NCBI RefSeq assembly: GCF_002878395.1
Contig: NC_061112.1
Span: 38,160,562 to 38,224,561, forward strand
Source: Capsicum annuum
Lineage: Eukaryota > Streptophyta > Magnoliopsida > Solanales > Solanaceae
Reading direction: 5' to 3'
DNA: 64,000 nt
The notes beneath the pieces are model-generated. The model did not search any database. It worked only from the letters and a program-made list of their open reading frames with translations, and was not told the origin of the DNA. The translations under genes were made by a program, and so were the position numbers. Numbering within the stretch: position 1 is the first letter of the stretch; every line of letters starts with the position of its first letter. Shown in pieces: positions 10,304 to 19,829 of the stretch.

Positions 10304-11877
10304 TTAGCTATTTGGACCAAATTAATGGATATATTGCTATGGACCAGATTTGGGCAATGTAATGTACTCATTTGGGCCCAAATTAAATAGAAGAGGAAGA
10401 AAATGGGTAAAAAGGCCCAATACTCAAATCTGCCAAGGCCCAAGTTAAAGAGAAGAAAAGAAGGGAAAGTGGGTGGCTAAGGCCCAATAACTTTGGATCC
10501 ATAAAAGCCCAATTCACTTGATAAATATAGGCCAAAAAGGGTCAAGAAAGTCGGCCGACGAGCAGCTCCTTTATATAGATTGAAATCAGCAATTTTTGCT
10601 CATTTTTAACTTAGACAAAAATTTTAGCTTCTAGGTTTTTCTCTCTTGTTCTCTCTTAGCTATGAAGTAACCCTATCTTCCCACAAGGGTTCTTGGAATT
10701 GACCTTCCTCCCAATATAAAGGTAAGTGATCAATTCATGAGCTTGTACTAAGGAAACTATGTGTTCTTCAAGATTAATTTTTGGACAACCCTCTCAATAA
10801 GTTGGACAGTCCATTGTTCTTAGTTATTAAGGGATTTCTTTCTTTCTCTTTTGGTGTATGTGTGAAGGGATTAAGCTATTGAAGAGATACAAATTAAGAG
10901 GCTAAACTAACAAGGAAATCAAGGTATGTTTGCTGTCCACTTTTGTCCTTTTTCTATATACATGTGTTGGTAGAGGATTGTACATATTTGGTTGTTATTA
11001 AAGGATGATTAGGGTGTTGTTTGCAAACTATTTTGTGTGTTTGTGTTATGGGCTTCCAGGTTGATGTTGTAGAAAGGTGTGGTTAGTTTGTAATAAAATA
11101 TAGAAGAAAGGTGTGGTGGTACACCACCGAACTAATTATTGCATTTGTTACTGGCCAATTTATTTTGTGTGTTGGTTGGAGGGTGTAACGAAGCTGATGT
11201 GGTTTTGGTGATCTTATGAGGACATGTGTGGTATGTGGGTGTAATTGGAGGAGGAAAGGGTTAAAATAACGCCCTGATTGATGGATTACGTGTGTACTGC
11301 CTAGTTACTATTTTTTGTGAAGTTAAGTAGCCTAAACATATTGGTTGGTTGCTAATACTAGTTTACCATATATTCTATTATAGATAAGTAATCTAAAAGG
11401 TGGGAAGTCAAGTCGAGATATTTTTGGAGTTATATAACCAGGTATGTAAGGCATACTCCATTTTGTACTCTTTGGCATGAAATCAAACATTTGTTCCACC
11501 AAGTAAGTTTCCAAGGTTGTCCTGTAACAAGTCATACATAATGGTAGCGTATTGTATACCAAGAAGCCAACGACCTTGTTCCCACTCTTTAACATATCAA
11601 AACACCTCAATACGTGTTTATTATTAAACCTGCACATTTATCTTCATTTGAAAATTTCAGAAGTTCTCTATTTACTCAATTAAGACCCATGTGTTATTTT
11701 AAGCTCTTAAACAATTCATTGGTGTGCCAACAACTCTCTACCTCATTTTTGTTGCATTAAGTGCCTATTTACATGTCTCTTGGTGGCAGGTTATTATTTA
11801 AAGGTACCATAGTGTTATGACCACCAAAGTAACAATCTCAAAGGCTAAATAAACTAAGTAGCATAAATCTGTAAAGG

Positions 11878-12042
11878 AAGTGGCAGCTCAGGGGCATAAG
11901 CCTAGCATGGGCCGATCTCGATACCTTTATTGTGGGTGGCAGCTCCAGGGCATAAGCCTAGCATGGGCCGATCCTAATCTTTATATGTAGGTGGCAGCTT
12001 AGGGGCGTAAGCCTAGCATGGGCCGATCCTAATTTATCTATT
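11878..12042 (+). repeat. Three-unit 56-bp tandem repeat in the 3' LTR
   Basis: Units start near 11879, 11934 and 11990 with GTGGCAGCT and contain CCTAGCATGGGCCGATC. They are more complete than the copies at 7706-7850 and lie between the donor-like and acceptor-like sites. Confidence 0.82.
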
Positions 12043-12233
12043 TACCACTGATCAGTTGGTCATTTGCATGATATATGGCTTACAAAGATTATGAAGTAAG
12101 AAGTTAAAAATGAAAAAAGGAATGTAATGTATGTATTCTCACATGTATATATAAAGGTGGTCTACCAGTACTACTTATATCTGATTTCTATTGAGTTTTT
12201 GTATCATGTGTTTTTACCTTCAGCCTTGCATAC

Positions 12234-12255
12234 TCAGTACATATTTTCGTACTGA
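12234..12255 (+). other. Conserved LTR hairpin, perfect 7-bp stem
   Basis: TCAGTAC and GTACTGA pair around an 8-base loop, 461 bp before the LTR end. An acceptor-like TGATGCAG|GCACAGG follows about 30 bp later. Confidence 0.6.
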
Positions 12256-12716
12256 TGTCCCTCATGGGGGACCTGTATTTCATGATGCAGGCACAGGTAC
12301 TTCATTTCATAGACCTCATTAGTAGGAGCACAGCTATTTGGTGACTATTCGTGAGCTCCAAGTTGATTTGGGTCTTTCCGAGTCTGTTCCATATATTTTG
12401 GTACTGTGCAGAAGGTTAAGAGTAGGGGGTTTATCCCGACCCTAACTAAGTATATGTTTCTTTTAGAGGCTTTGTAGACTAATGTAAAGTTATGGTAGTA
12501 TTTGTCTTTAGATGTGGTGGCCCCAACGGCATAGTGTTGTATATATAAGTTTGTGCTTGCCTATGTAATTATTCTCATTGATACATAATATCATGTTGGT
12601 TAGAACATTTGATTGACATAGTTACATGCATGAGAAGTACAAGGTTATGAATTAATTCTCTTGGGCCTTTATGGCTACGAGTGCCTGTCCGCCCCAATAG
12701 GAGTTGAGGCGTGACA

Positions 12717-13061
12717 GTGTATTTCCATTTTCCAAAGGAAGCAGTCCTTAAGTGGAGGGGTAATATTGGGGCACCAAGGGGTAAGTTTATTTCTTATATT
12801 AAGGCAAGGAAGATGATGTACAAAGGATACATATGCCATCTAGTAAGAATGAAGGATATAGAGGCAGAGTTAGTAACTCTTCAATCCATCTCAGTGGTAA
12901 ATGAATTTCTTGACGTATTTCCTAAAGAGCTTTAGGGTTTACCTCCGGAAAGAGAAGTAGAGTTTGGTATTGATGTGATCCCAGGTACTCAACCAATTTC
13001 TATTCCTCCTTATAGAATGGCCCCTGTAGAATTACGTGAATTGAGGGAATAATTAAAAGAT
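12717..13061 (+). pseudogene. Outer element pol resumes: protease end and pre-RT linker
   Basis: VYFHFPKEAVLKWRGNIGAP continues the protein broken at 332. It is followed by GYICHLVRMKD and VVNEFLDVFPKEL, then a stop near 12932 and [20 protein letters not shown]. Another stop lies at about 13049 (RE*LKD, from CAA). The first five bases are the target duplication of the inner element. Confidence 0.88.
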
Positions 13062-13850
13062 TTATTGGAAAAGGGTTTCATAGGCCTAGTATATCTCCTT
13101 GGGGTGCACCCATGTTATGTATGTAAGAAAGATGGCACGTTGAGAATGTATATTGATTATCGACAATTGACTAAGGTGACAATTAAGAACAAATATCCCC
13201 TTCCTAGAATTGATGATTTGTTTGATCAGCTAGAAGGTGCTAAGTGTTTCTCAAAGATCGACTTGAGGTCAGGTTATCACCAACTGAGAGTGAAGGAGAA
13301 ATACATACCTAAAATGGCTTTTGAATGCAATATGGTCATTTTGAGTTTTTAGTTATGTCATTTGGACTAACTAATGCACCAACAGCTTTCATGGATTTGA
13401 TAAATAGAGTGTTTAAGCCATTCTTGGATGTATTTGTTATCGTATTTATAGATGATATTCTGGTGTATTCAAGATCAGAAGAAGACCATACTAATCATTT
13501 ATGACAGGTGTTACAAATCCTTTGCGATCATAAGTCGTATGGAAAGTTCTCCAAATGTGAGTTTTGGTTAAAATCGGTAGCATTCTTGGGTCATATTCTA
13601 TCCGATGAAGGAATAAGAGTTAATTCTCAAAAGATAGAGGCAGTGAAGAACTGGCCAAGACCCATGACGCATACGGAGGTTCGTAGTTTCCTAGGCTTGG
13701 AAGGTTATTATAGAAAGTTCGTTGAGGGGTTTTCTTCTATTTCTGCACCTTTAACAAAGTTAACACATAAAGAAGCTAAGTTTCAATGGGATGAAATGTG
13801 TGAAAGAAGTTTTCAAGATTTGAAGAATAAGTTGACTTCTACACCCATAT
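13062..13850 (+). pseudogene. Reverse transcriptase of the outer element (FIDD kept)
   Basis: It reads [15 protein letters not shown] (frameshifted variant of the usual IRPSVSPWG segment), [35 protein letters not shown] and [16 protein letters not shown]. After a frameshift near 13330 the catalytic box FIDDILVYS is intact at 13445-13456. Thumb and connection continue from 13508: [39 protein letters not shown]. There is a stop at about 13502. It is better preserved than the inner copy but still not translatable. Confidence 0.9.
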
Positions 13851-14365
13851 TGGTACTACCGGATGGCACGGAAGGCTATGCGGTATATTGTGATGCTTCA
13901 GGAGTTGGCTTAGGATGTGTTTTGATGTAACATAGTAAAGTAATAGCTTACGCCTCAAGACAAATTGCAGCCACATGAGAAGAATTATCCAACACATGAT
14001 CTTGAGCTAGCAACAGTTATATTTGCTTTAAAAATATAGCGCCACTATTTGTATGAGGTACATATTGATATATATACCGACCATAAGAGTTTGCAGTATC
14101 TCTTTAACCAGAGGGACCTAACTTGAGGCAGCGAAGATGGCTTGAGTTATTAAAAGACTATGATGTTGATATCTTATATCATCCGGGCAAAGCAAATGTG
14201 GTATCCGATGGACTAAGTCGTAAGGCGATGGCAAGTAATTATAGGCAACCCATGGAAAGGCAAGGGATAGCTAGGGATCTACACCAATTAGCTAGCTTAG
14301 GGGTTTGTCTTATTGAATCTTCAGATAAAGGGTTATTGTGCAAAATGCAGCAGAATCCTCATTAG
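13810..14365 (+). pseudogene. RNase H domain of the outer element
   Basis: It contains [17 protein letters not shown] (first catalytic Asp), a stop at about 13928 (from CAA or CAG), a frameshift near 13960, [10 protein letters not shown] (catalytic Glu region) and the intact third motif YTDHKSLQY, then [20 protein letters not shown] and VVSDGLSRKAM. The tail to 14365 ends in a stop before the integrase linker. Confidence 0.88.
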
Positions 14366-15835
14366 TAACCAAAGTTAAAGTGAAACAATACATAGATCCT
14401 ATTCTTTTACAGCATAAGAAAAATGTACAACAAGGTGTAACAAAGGCAATTGAGCTTACAGAAGAGGGAAAATTCGATGCCAAAACAGGTTATGTGTACC
14501 TAATATAGATGGGCTAAGAAAGCAGATTGTGACGGAGGCACATCACTCAAGATATTCTATCCATCCTGGTTCAAGTAAAATGTATCATGGCTTAAAAGAT
14601 GTGTATTGGTGGGGCGACATGAAAAAAAACATTGCAAAATTTATAGCTGAATGTCCAAATTATCAGCAAGTCAAAGTGGAGTACGAAAAGCGAAGAGGTT
14701 ATATGCAGCTTATGGAGCTCCCAACTTGGAAGTGGGATATAATCAGCATGGATTTCATCACTGGTCTACCTCACTTGTCTCGAAAGTTTGATTCTATATG
14801 GGTAATAGTTGATAGACTCACCAAATCAGCACACTTTCTACCGGTTAAGACTACGTACACAGCTGAAGAGTATGGAAAATTATATATTAAAGAGATAGTT
14901 CGGCTGCATGGAGTCCCAATCTTTACTATATCTGATAGGGGAGCTCAATTCACTGCACATTTTTGGAGGTCATTCCAGAAGATTTTGGGAATGCAAGTGA
15001 GTTTAAGCATAGCTTTTCACCCTTAAATGGATGGCCAGGTGGAACGTACAATCCAAACATTAGAGGATATGTTGTGTGCTTGTGTATTGGAATTCAAAGG
15101 TAGTTGGTATGATCATTTGCCACTAATTGAGTTTGCATACAATAATAGTTATCACTCGAGTATCAAAATGGCGCCTTATGAAGCTTTATATGGTAGAAAG
15201 TGTAGATCACCAATTGGGTGGTTTGAAGTGGGTGAAACTACCTTATTTGGTCCAGATCTTGTTCATCAAGCTATATAAAAAGTTAAGGTGATACAACAAT
15301 GATTAGAAACAGCTCAAAGCCGACATAAATCATATGCAGATACTAGAAGAAGAGGGTTAGAGTTTGCTATAGGAGATTGGGTGTTCTTGAAGGTATCTCC
15401 AATGAAAGGGGGTAACGAGGTTTGGTAAACAAGGAAAACTAAGTCCTTGCTACATAGGGACATATAAAATTATTCAAAGATTTGGCCAAGTAGCATATGA
15501 GTTAGACCTACCCTAAGAGCTTTCAATGGTGTATCCAGTGTTTCATGTCTCAATGTTCCGCAAGTGCATAGGAGATCCATCTCATATTACTCCTACTAAA
15601 GGTGTGCAGGTTACGGAAGAACTCACGTATGAAGAAGTGCCTACTGCTATACTAGATCGACAAGTTAACAAGTTAAGAAATAAAGAAGTAGCTTCTGTAA
15701 AAGTGCTTTGGAGGAGCCCGCAAGTAGAAGAAATCACATGGGAAGCCGAAGAAGCAATGAAGTCAAAGTACCCTCATTTATTTGAATCTAAAGACTTGGT
15801 CAAAGGATGCTTATTTGGGGCATAAACAAGTAAGT
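14366..15835 (+). pseudogene. Integrase with chromodomain-like tail, outer element (DDE visible)
   Basis: The zinc domain reads EAHHSRYSIHPGSSKMYH and AECPNYQQ, with the last Cys changed to Tyr. Catalytic residues are visible: Asp in MDFITGL (14751-14753), Asp in ISDRGAQF (about 14934) and Glu in DGQVERT (15042-15044). A TAA at 15024-15026 (CAA to TAA) splits the core just before that Glu. [20 protein letters not shown] follows, then a frameshifted C-terminal domain. The tail 15526-15825 reads VYPVFHVSMFRKCIGDPSHI, VKVLWRSPQ and EEITWEAEEAMKSKYPHLF, the chromodomain-like end typical of chromoviruses. Confidence 0.9.
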
Positions 15836-15935
15836 ATAAATACACAAGTGTTATATGGATAACAATGAGTTTAAACTTAGTCTTATATTCGTTTAGGCTA
15901 GCTAGTTATGCTAGCATTCGAGGATGAACGTTTCT

Positions 15936-15946
15936 AAGGGGTAGGA
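15936..15946 (+). other. Polypurine tract of the outer element
   Basis: AAGGGGTAGGA directly precedes the 3' LTR and follows CATTCGAGGATGAACGTTTCT, parallel to the tract at 9961-9973. Confidence 0.8.
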
Positions 15947-16251
15947 TGTAACACCCTATATTTCGTGTGTACTAGTTCTACTTATGTGGCACTTGATATG
16001 TTCTTATGGGGTAGGTAATGGGCTCGGATATCCTATGTGTTTGCTGACGGTAAGATAGGTTTGGAGGAGTTCCCATATGTACTGAAACATGGTATGATTA
16101 AGTTACCTTTGATGAGAGCATATAAACTGGGTCCCTTAGGTAGGTATTTGAGTCTAAAGGATGAAGTGACCAAGTTTTAAGTTTAACTATAAGAATTTTG
16201 ATCTTAAAATAGAACAAAATATTGAGGTGCTTGCTTGACTTATTTTAAGCT

Positions 16252-16481
16252 CGTAGGTGAATCACCTACTTTAACCTTTTGACCAACTTAAAAACTAAGT
16301 AGGTGCATCACCTATTAAGAATCCCTTGACCAGCTTATTGGGCCAAAGACACTACCACCTACTTAAGTTAATTCTGGCCCAAATTAAATAAGAGAAAAGA
16401 AGGAGAATGGGCAGCCAAGGCCCAATAGTTTTTAATCCACAAAGGCCCAATATAATGGAAAAGTAAGTGCATCACCTACTT
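16252..16481. promoter_or_regulatory. Cluster of three AGGTG..CACCT palindromes
   Basis: CGTAGGTGAATCACCTACT lies at 16252-16270, AAGTAGGTGCATCACCTATT at 16297-16316 and AAGTAAGTGCATCACCTACTT at 16461-16481, with a half-copy near 16360. The last lies about 50 bp upstream of the TATA-like box. Function is inferred. Confidence 0.55.
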
Positions 16482-17793
16482 GATAATTTATGTCCCAAAA
16501 ATGACCAAGAAAGTCGGTCAAGAGCAGCTCTTTTTAAAGGGATTAAAACTAGCCCTTATAGCTCATTTTAACTAGCCAAAAAAAAAAAAAAACAGCTTTC
16601 AAGATTTTCTCTCTTGTTCTCTCTTAGCTATGCAGCATACCTAAAATTCCACTAGGGTTCTTTGGAAACCTTCCTTCCAAGTTAAAGGTACGTGAACAAA
16701 TCATGAGCACATCTTAAGAATACTATAAGGATTATGTTCTCCACGATTAAACTATAAGATATCCCTTTTTAAGTTTGGTAGTCCATTTATCCTTGATTAT
16801 TAAGAGATTTTTCTCTTCACTTTTGGTTTGTGAGTAAAGGGATCAAGCTATTGAAGAGATATACATTAAGGGAATAAACTACCACTGAAATTAAGGTATG
16901 GATAGTGTCCATTTTTACCTTTTTCCTATATATGTGTGTTGGTTGAGGATTGTGTATATGTTGTTGTTAAGAACTCAAGGGATGGTGAGTTCAATTTTTG
17001 GTTGCCATATTAAGGGGTATTTGGGGCTGTTTTGGATCTGTTTTATGTATGTATGTTGGGGGCTGCTTGGTTGACTTTGAGAGAATGGTGTGAATAAGTT
17101 TACTGCCCACATCACTTGATATACTGTTTTGAGAGTACAATAAAGATGAAACTTGTAATTGGAGACGAACGAGGTTGGGAGAACACCCTTGGATTGGTTG
17201 ATTGTGGATTACTGCCCGGTTACTGTTTTAGTAAGTTTAAATGGCGTGAATATGTTAATTAGCAACAAATACTAGTTTTATGCTATTGTTAGATTAGTAA
17301 TCTAATAGGGAAGACGTTAAGTGAAAGTGTGATCAGTTGTACAGCAAGGTATGTATGGTTCATCGATTCTATACTCTTTGGGATGTACAAAGTAAGCTTC
17401 CTAAGAGTTCTTCCTTTCAAGTTATACATAACTACAGCGTACAACCCCCAAGGTGGTTAACAACCTTATTCTAACTTGTCAGGTTGTTAAAGTACCTAAA
17501 GATGTGTTTATTACTAGATTTTTCCATTTCCTTTCTAAATACTAGTATGATATGGGTGCTTTTAGAAATAAGCCTTACGAGTTGTTCTCTTAGTTAACAT
17601 GACCCATGATGTTAGCTAAGCTCCTATATGTTGTATTTCTATTATTGTTGTATTCGACCTCATTGCTACTGCAACTAGTGCATATTTGCACACCTTTTGC
17701 TACTGGTCCAAAGTTCCAAATCTAATACATGACCACCAAAACAACAGCTTTAAAGATGAAAAGAATGATCTGAAGTGAGTCTATATATTTTGG

Positions 17794-17955
17794 GTGGTAT
17801 CCCAGGGGTGGAAGAAACACCTAGCATGGGTCGATCCCAATATTAAAGGTGGTATCCCAAGGGCGAAAGGAAAGCCTAGCATAGGTCGATCCCGATTTGT
17901 GTACTTATGTGGAACGTATCCCCGGGGTTAAAATGCCTGGCATGGGTCATCCTCT
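17794..17955 (+). repeat. Diverged three-unit tandem repeat in the outer 3' LTR
   Basis: Units share GGTGGTATCCCAGGGG and GCCTAGCATGGGTCGATCCC. They are related to the 56-bp arrays at 7706 and 11878, with unit lengths of about 53-60 bp. Confidence 0.75.
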
Positions 17956-18158
17956 TTTACCACTAATCAGCTGGTCATTTGTATTATGCCTTGTAATCTT
18001 ATAAAGTAAAGAAAAATAAAGCAAAGTAAAGGATGTAATGTACATGACCCATAAGCATAAGCAAAGTTGGTATTCTATCCTTATCTTTATAGTTATATAT
18101 TGATAACTGATTTTGTTGAGATCTTGTCTTATTTATAGTCACTTCATGCCGTACATAC

Positions 18159-18179
18159 TCAGTACACTCTTTGTATTGA
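18159..18179 (+). other. Conserved LTR hairpin (TCAGTAC / GTATTGA)
   Basis: The right arm carries C to T, giving a G-T pair in RNA, so the stem could still form. It is 459 bp before the LTR end. Confidence 0.5.
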
Positions 18180-18638
18180 CACCCTTCGTTGGTTACACTA
18201 TGTTTTATGCCGTAGGTATAGGTACTCCAGCTAGTAGTCCACCCCATTAGGAGCACAGGACATCCAACTGCTATTGGTGATCTCCAAGTTGATTTGGAGC
18301 TTTTCGAGTCTATTTATATTTTGGTATTGTGTAGTAGTTATGAGCAAGGCAGGGGTTCGTCCCGACCTTAACTAAGTGTCGATGTGTCTTTTAGAGGCTT
18401 TGCAGACTATGTGAAGTTAAGTGTGGTAGTATTGTGTTCTTTTAACGTTGTGGCCCCAACGGCCAAGTCTTGTATATGTAGGTTTGGTCTTACTTACATG
18501 GTTTGTTTTATCAATGCATCATATCCATACTAGCAGAAGCTTTGAATGCCATAATTATATGCATGAAAAGTACATGGTTAAGAGTTGGTTCTCCCAAAAT
18601 AGGTGCCTGTCCTCCCTAACAAAATTTGAGGTGTGACA

Positions 18639-19573
18639 CTAGGAGTCTTATATTAAGGCATTTACCACTTAGTATCGCCATACCAATTATGCTTGCAAGC
18701 TCATATAATCATGCCAAACCAATTCATGTAACCATTTGACTCCTAAATTCTATTTTACAATCCAAACCATGGCTACCAAGGCCTTTTTTAAATCTGTTTA
18801 ATCAATTATCCATTAATGCAATGCAATGGATTCATAAATAAGTTGAATTATGCAATTATCCATGCTCAAAAACCAAATTTACAAAGTGGATTGGGGTTCA
18901 TATCATCACCAAGCCAAAAAAGTCATCAATTTGGGAAAACTCAAGTTCTCAATTCGAATTCCCATAACAACGCACCCAATCAGTCCAAAAACTATAAATT
19001 TAAAGAATAAATCATCAATTTAAATTATGAAAAAAGTAGTTCAAGTGATACCAATTAAAACCCCTCAACCCAATTTCAAATCCATTAATTTATAACACAC
19101 GGATAATGATTAAATGAGTGCCACGATGTAAAACTAAAGTTTGGGAATGAGATATATGTCTGAAATACACAAGAAATTGAAGTCAATTCAAAGTTTGAAG
19201 CCCGGATGATGAATTCACTGTAAAACCCTTTAATGTTCTTGGGTTTTGAGTTTGAGAGAGAAAGAGAATGATTTGATTTTTTGAAACTAAAGGAAATAGG
19301 GTTATTTTATGTTTGGTCGTACAAGGGGTAAAAGGACCAAAATTCCCTCATACCAAGTGAAAAAATAAAAACTGGATGAAATTAAAACATCGGCATGGCA
19401 CAATAATATCCCGGACCCTCACTGCCTTGGGGTCCCAAAATGACCCGAAACCCCTTAAAAAATTTTCAAAACTTTTTCAACTTACCATTTTAATAACCCT
19501 AAACATAATTCAGGTCAAAAATTGACATTACAAGTATGGGAGAGGCAAAAATAATATTATTAGGGGTCTTACA
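18639..19573 (-). repeat. 5' part of a minus-strand gypsy LTR, interrupted by the outer element
   Basis: On the minus strand it begins TGTAAGACCCC at 19573. It includes a promoter-leader-like stretch (AAAATAACCCTATTTCC, then CTCTTTCTCTCTCAAACTC near 19250-19275). It runs to 18639, directly abutting the outer element's 3' LTR. The rest of this LTR should lie left of the outer element, outside the window. There is no gene in this interval; a 64-codon ORF at 18816 is not supported. Confidence 0.6.
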
Positions 19574-19802
19574 ACAAGTTACGCTCCATGGGCAAGAATA
19601 GACACTACCACATCGTGTCTTGATTTATGAGATATTATATGCCCCATGGGTAAGAGTTGACACTACCACATTATGTCTTGATTTATGAGAAATTCTATAA
19701 TTATTGCCTTAAAAGCACGACTTTGTCCAAGAACTTTCAAACAACAAGTTACGCTCCATGGGCAAGTGTTGATACTATCACATTGTGTTTTGCCTCTAAG
19801 AC
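19571..19802. repeat. Short direct repeats of 58 bp and 170 bp spacing
   Basis: GCTCCATGGGCAAG, then GACACTACCACATCGTGTCT, starts at 19583 and recurs with changes at 19641 (GCCCCATGGGTAAG) and 19753. A perfect 26-bp block occurs at 19571-19596 and 19741-19766. The repeats straddle the start of the minus-strand LTR. I do not recognise the family. Confidence 0.6.
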
Positions 19803-19829
19803 AAGTCTTACCACCTCCCAAAAAAGATA

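Larger units (their letters stand above)
333..12716 (+). mobile_element. Inner Tekay/Del-like gypsy element, near-complete but decayed
   Basis: It is bounded by a 5' LTR (333-2110) and a 3' LTR (9974-12716), both starting TGTAACATCC. The flanking target duplication is GTGCA at 328-332 and GTGTA at 12717-12721, with one transition. Internal order is primer site, gag, protease, reverse transcriptase, RNase H, integrase and polypurine tract. A solo LTR of the same family (5714-8487) interrupts it. The 5' LTR is about 1 kb shorter than the 3' LTR because a central part has been replaced. Stops, frameshifts and a missing integrase motif make it non-functional. Confidence 0.92.
9974..12716 (+). repeat. 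3' LTR of the inner element (full length, 2743 bp)
   Basis: It opens TGTAACATCC and closes GCGTGACA, followed by the target duplication GTGTA. It is the best reference copy for the family: palindrome 10285-10303, TATA-like box 10570-10578, donor-like AAAG|GTAAGT (GT at 10722), second GT site in ATCAAG|GTATGT near 10923, 56-bp repeats 11878-12042, hairpin 12234-12255, acceptor-like TGATGCAG|G near 12288, and TTTTAGAGGCTTTGTAGAC near 12460. Confidence 0.92.
1..18638 (+). mobile_element. Outer Tekay/Del-like Ty3/gypsy element, right part, split by a younger copy
   Basis: The protease-coding sequence at 1-332 stops where an LTR begins and resumes in the same reading sense at 12717, after a second LTR ends. 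The joined order is protease, reverse transcriptase, RNase H, integrase, polypurine tract, 3' LTR (15947-18638), which is the normal gypsy order. The 5' LTR and gag lie beyond the left edge. Everything from 333 to 12716 is a later insertion. The element is coding-dead, with several stops and frameshifts in pol. The LTR family is the same as that of the two copies nested inside it. Confidence 0.85.
15947..18638 (+). repeat. 3' LTR of the outer element (2692 bp)
   Basis: It opens TGTAACACCC and closes GGTGTGACA. It is clearly diverged from the inner LTRs but has the same layout: palindromes 16252-16270, 16297-16316 and 16461-16481, TATA-like TTTTTAAAGG 16531-16540, a poly(A) run near 16569, donor-like AAAG|GTACGT (GT at 16688), three-unit repeat 17794-17955, hairpin 18159-18179, and AGAGGCTTTGCAGACTA near 18391. 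Confidence 0.9.
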
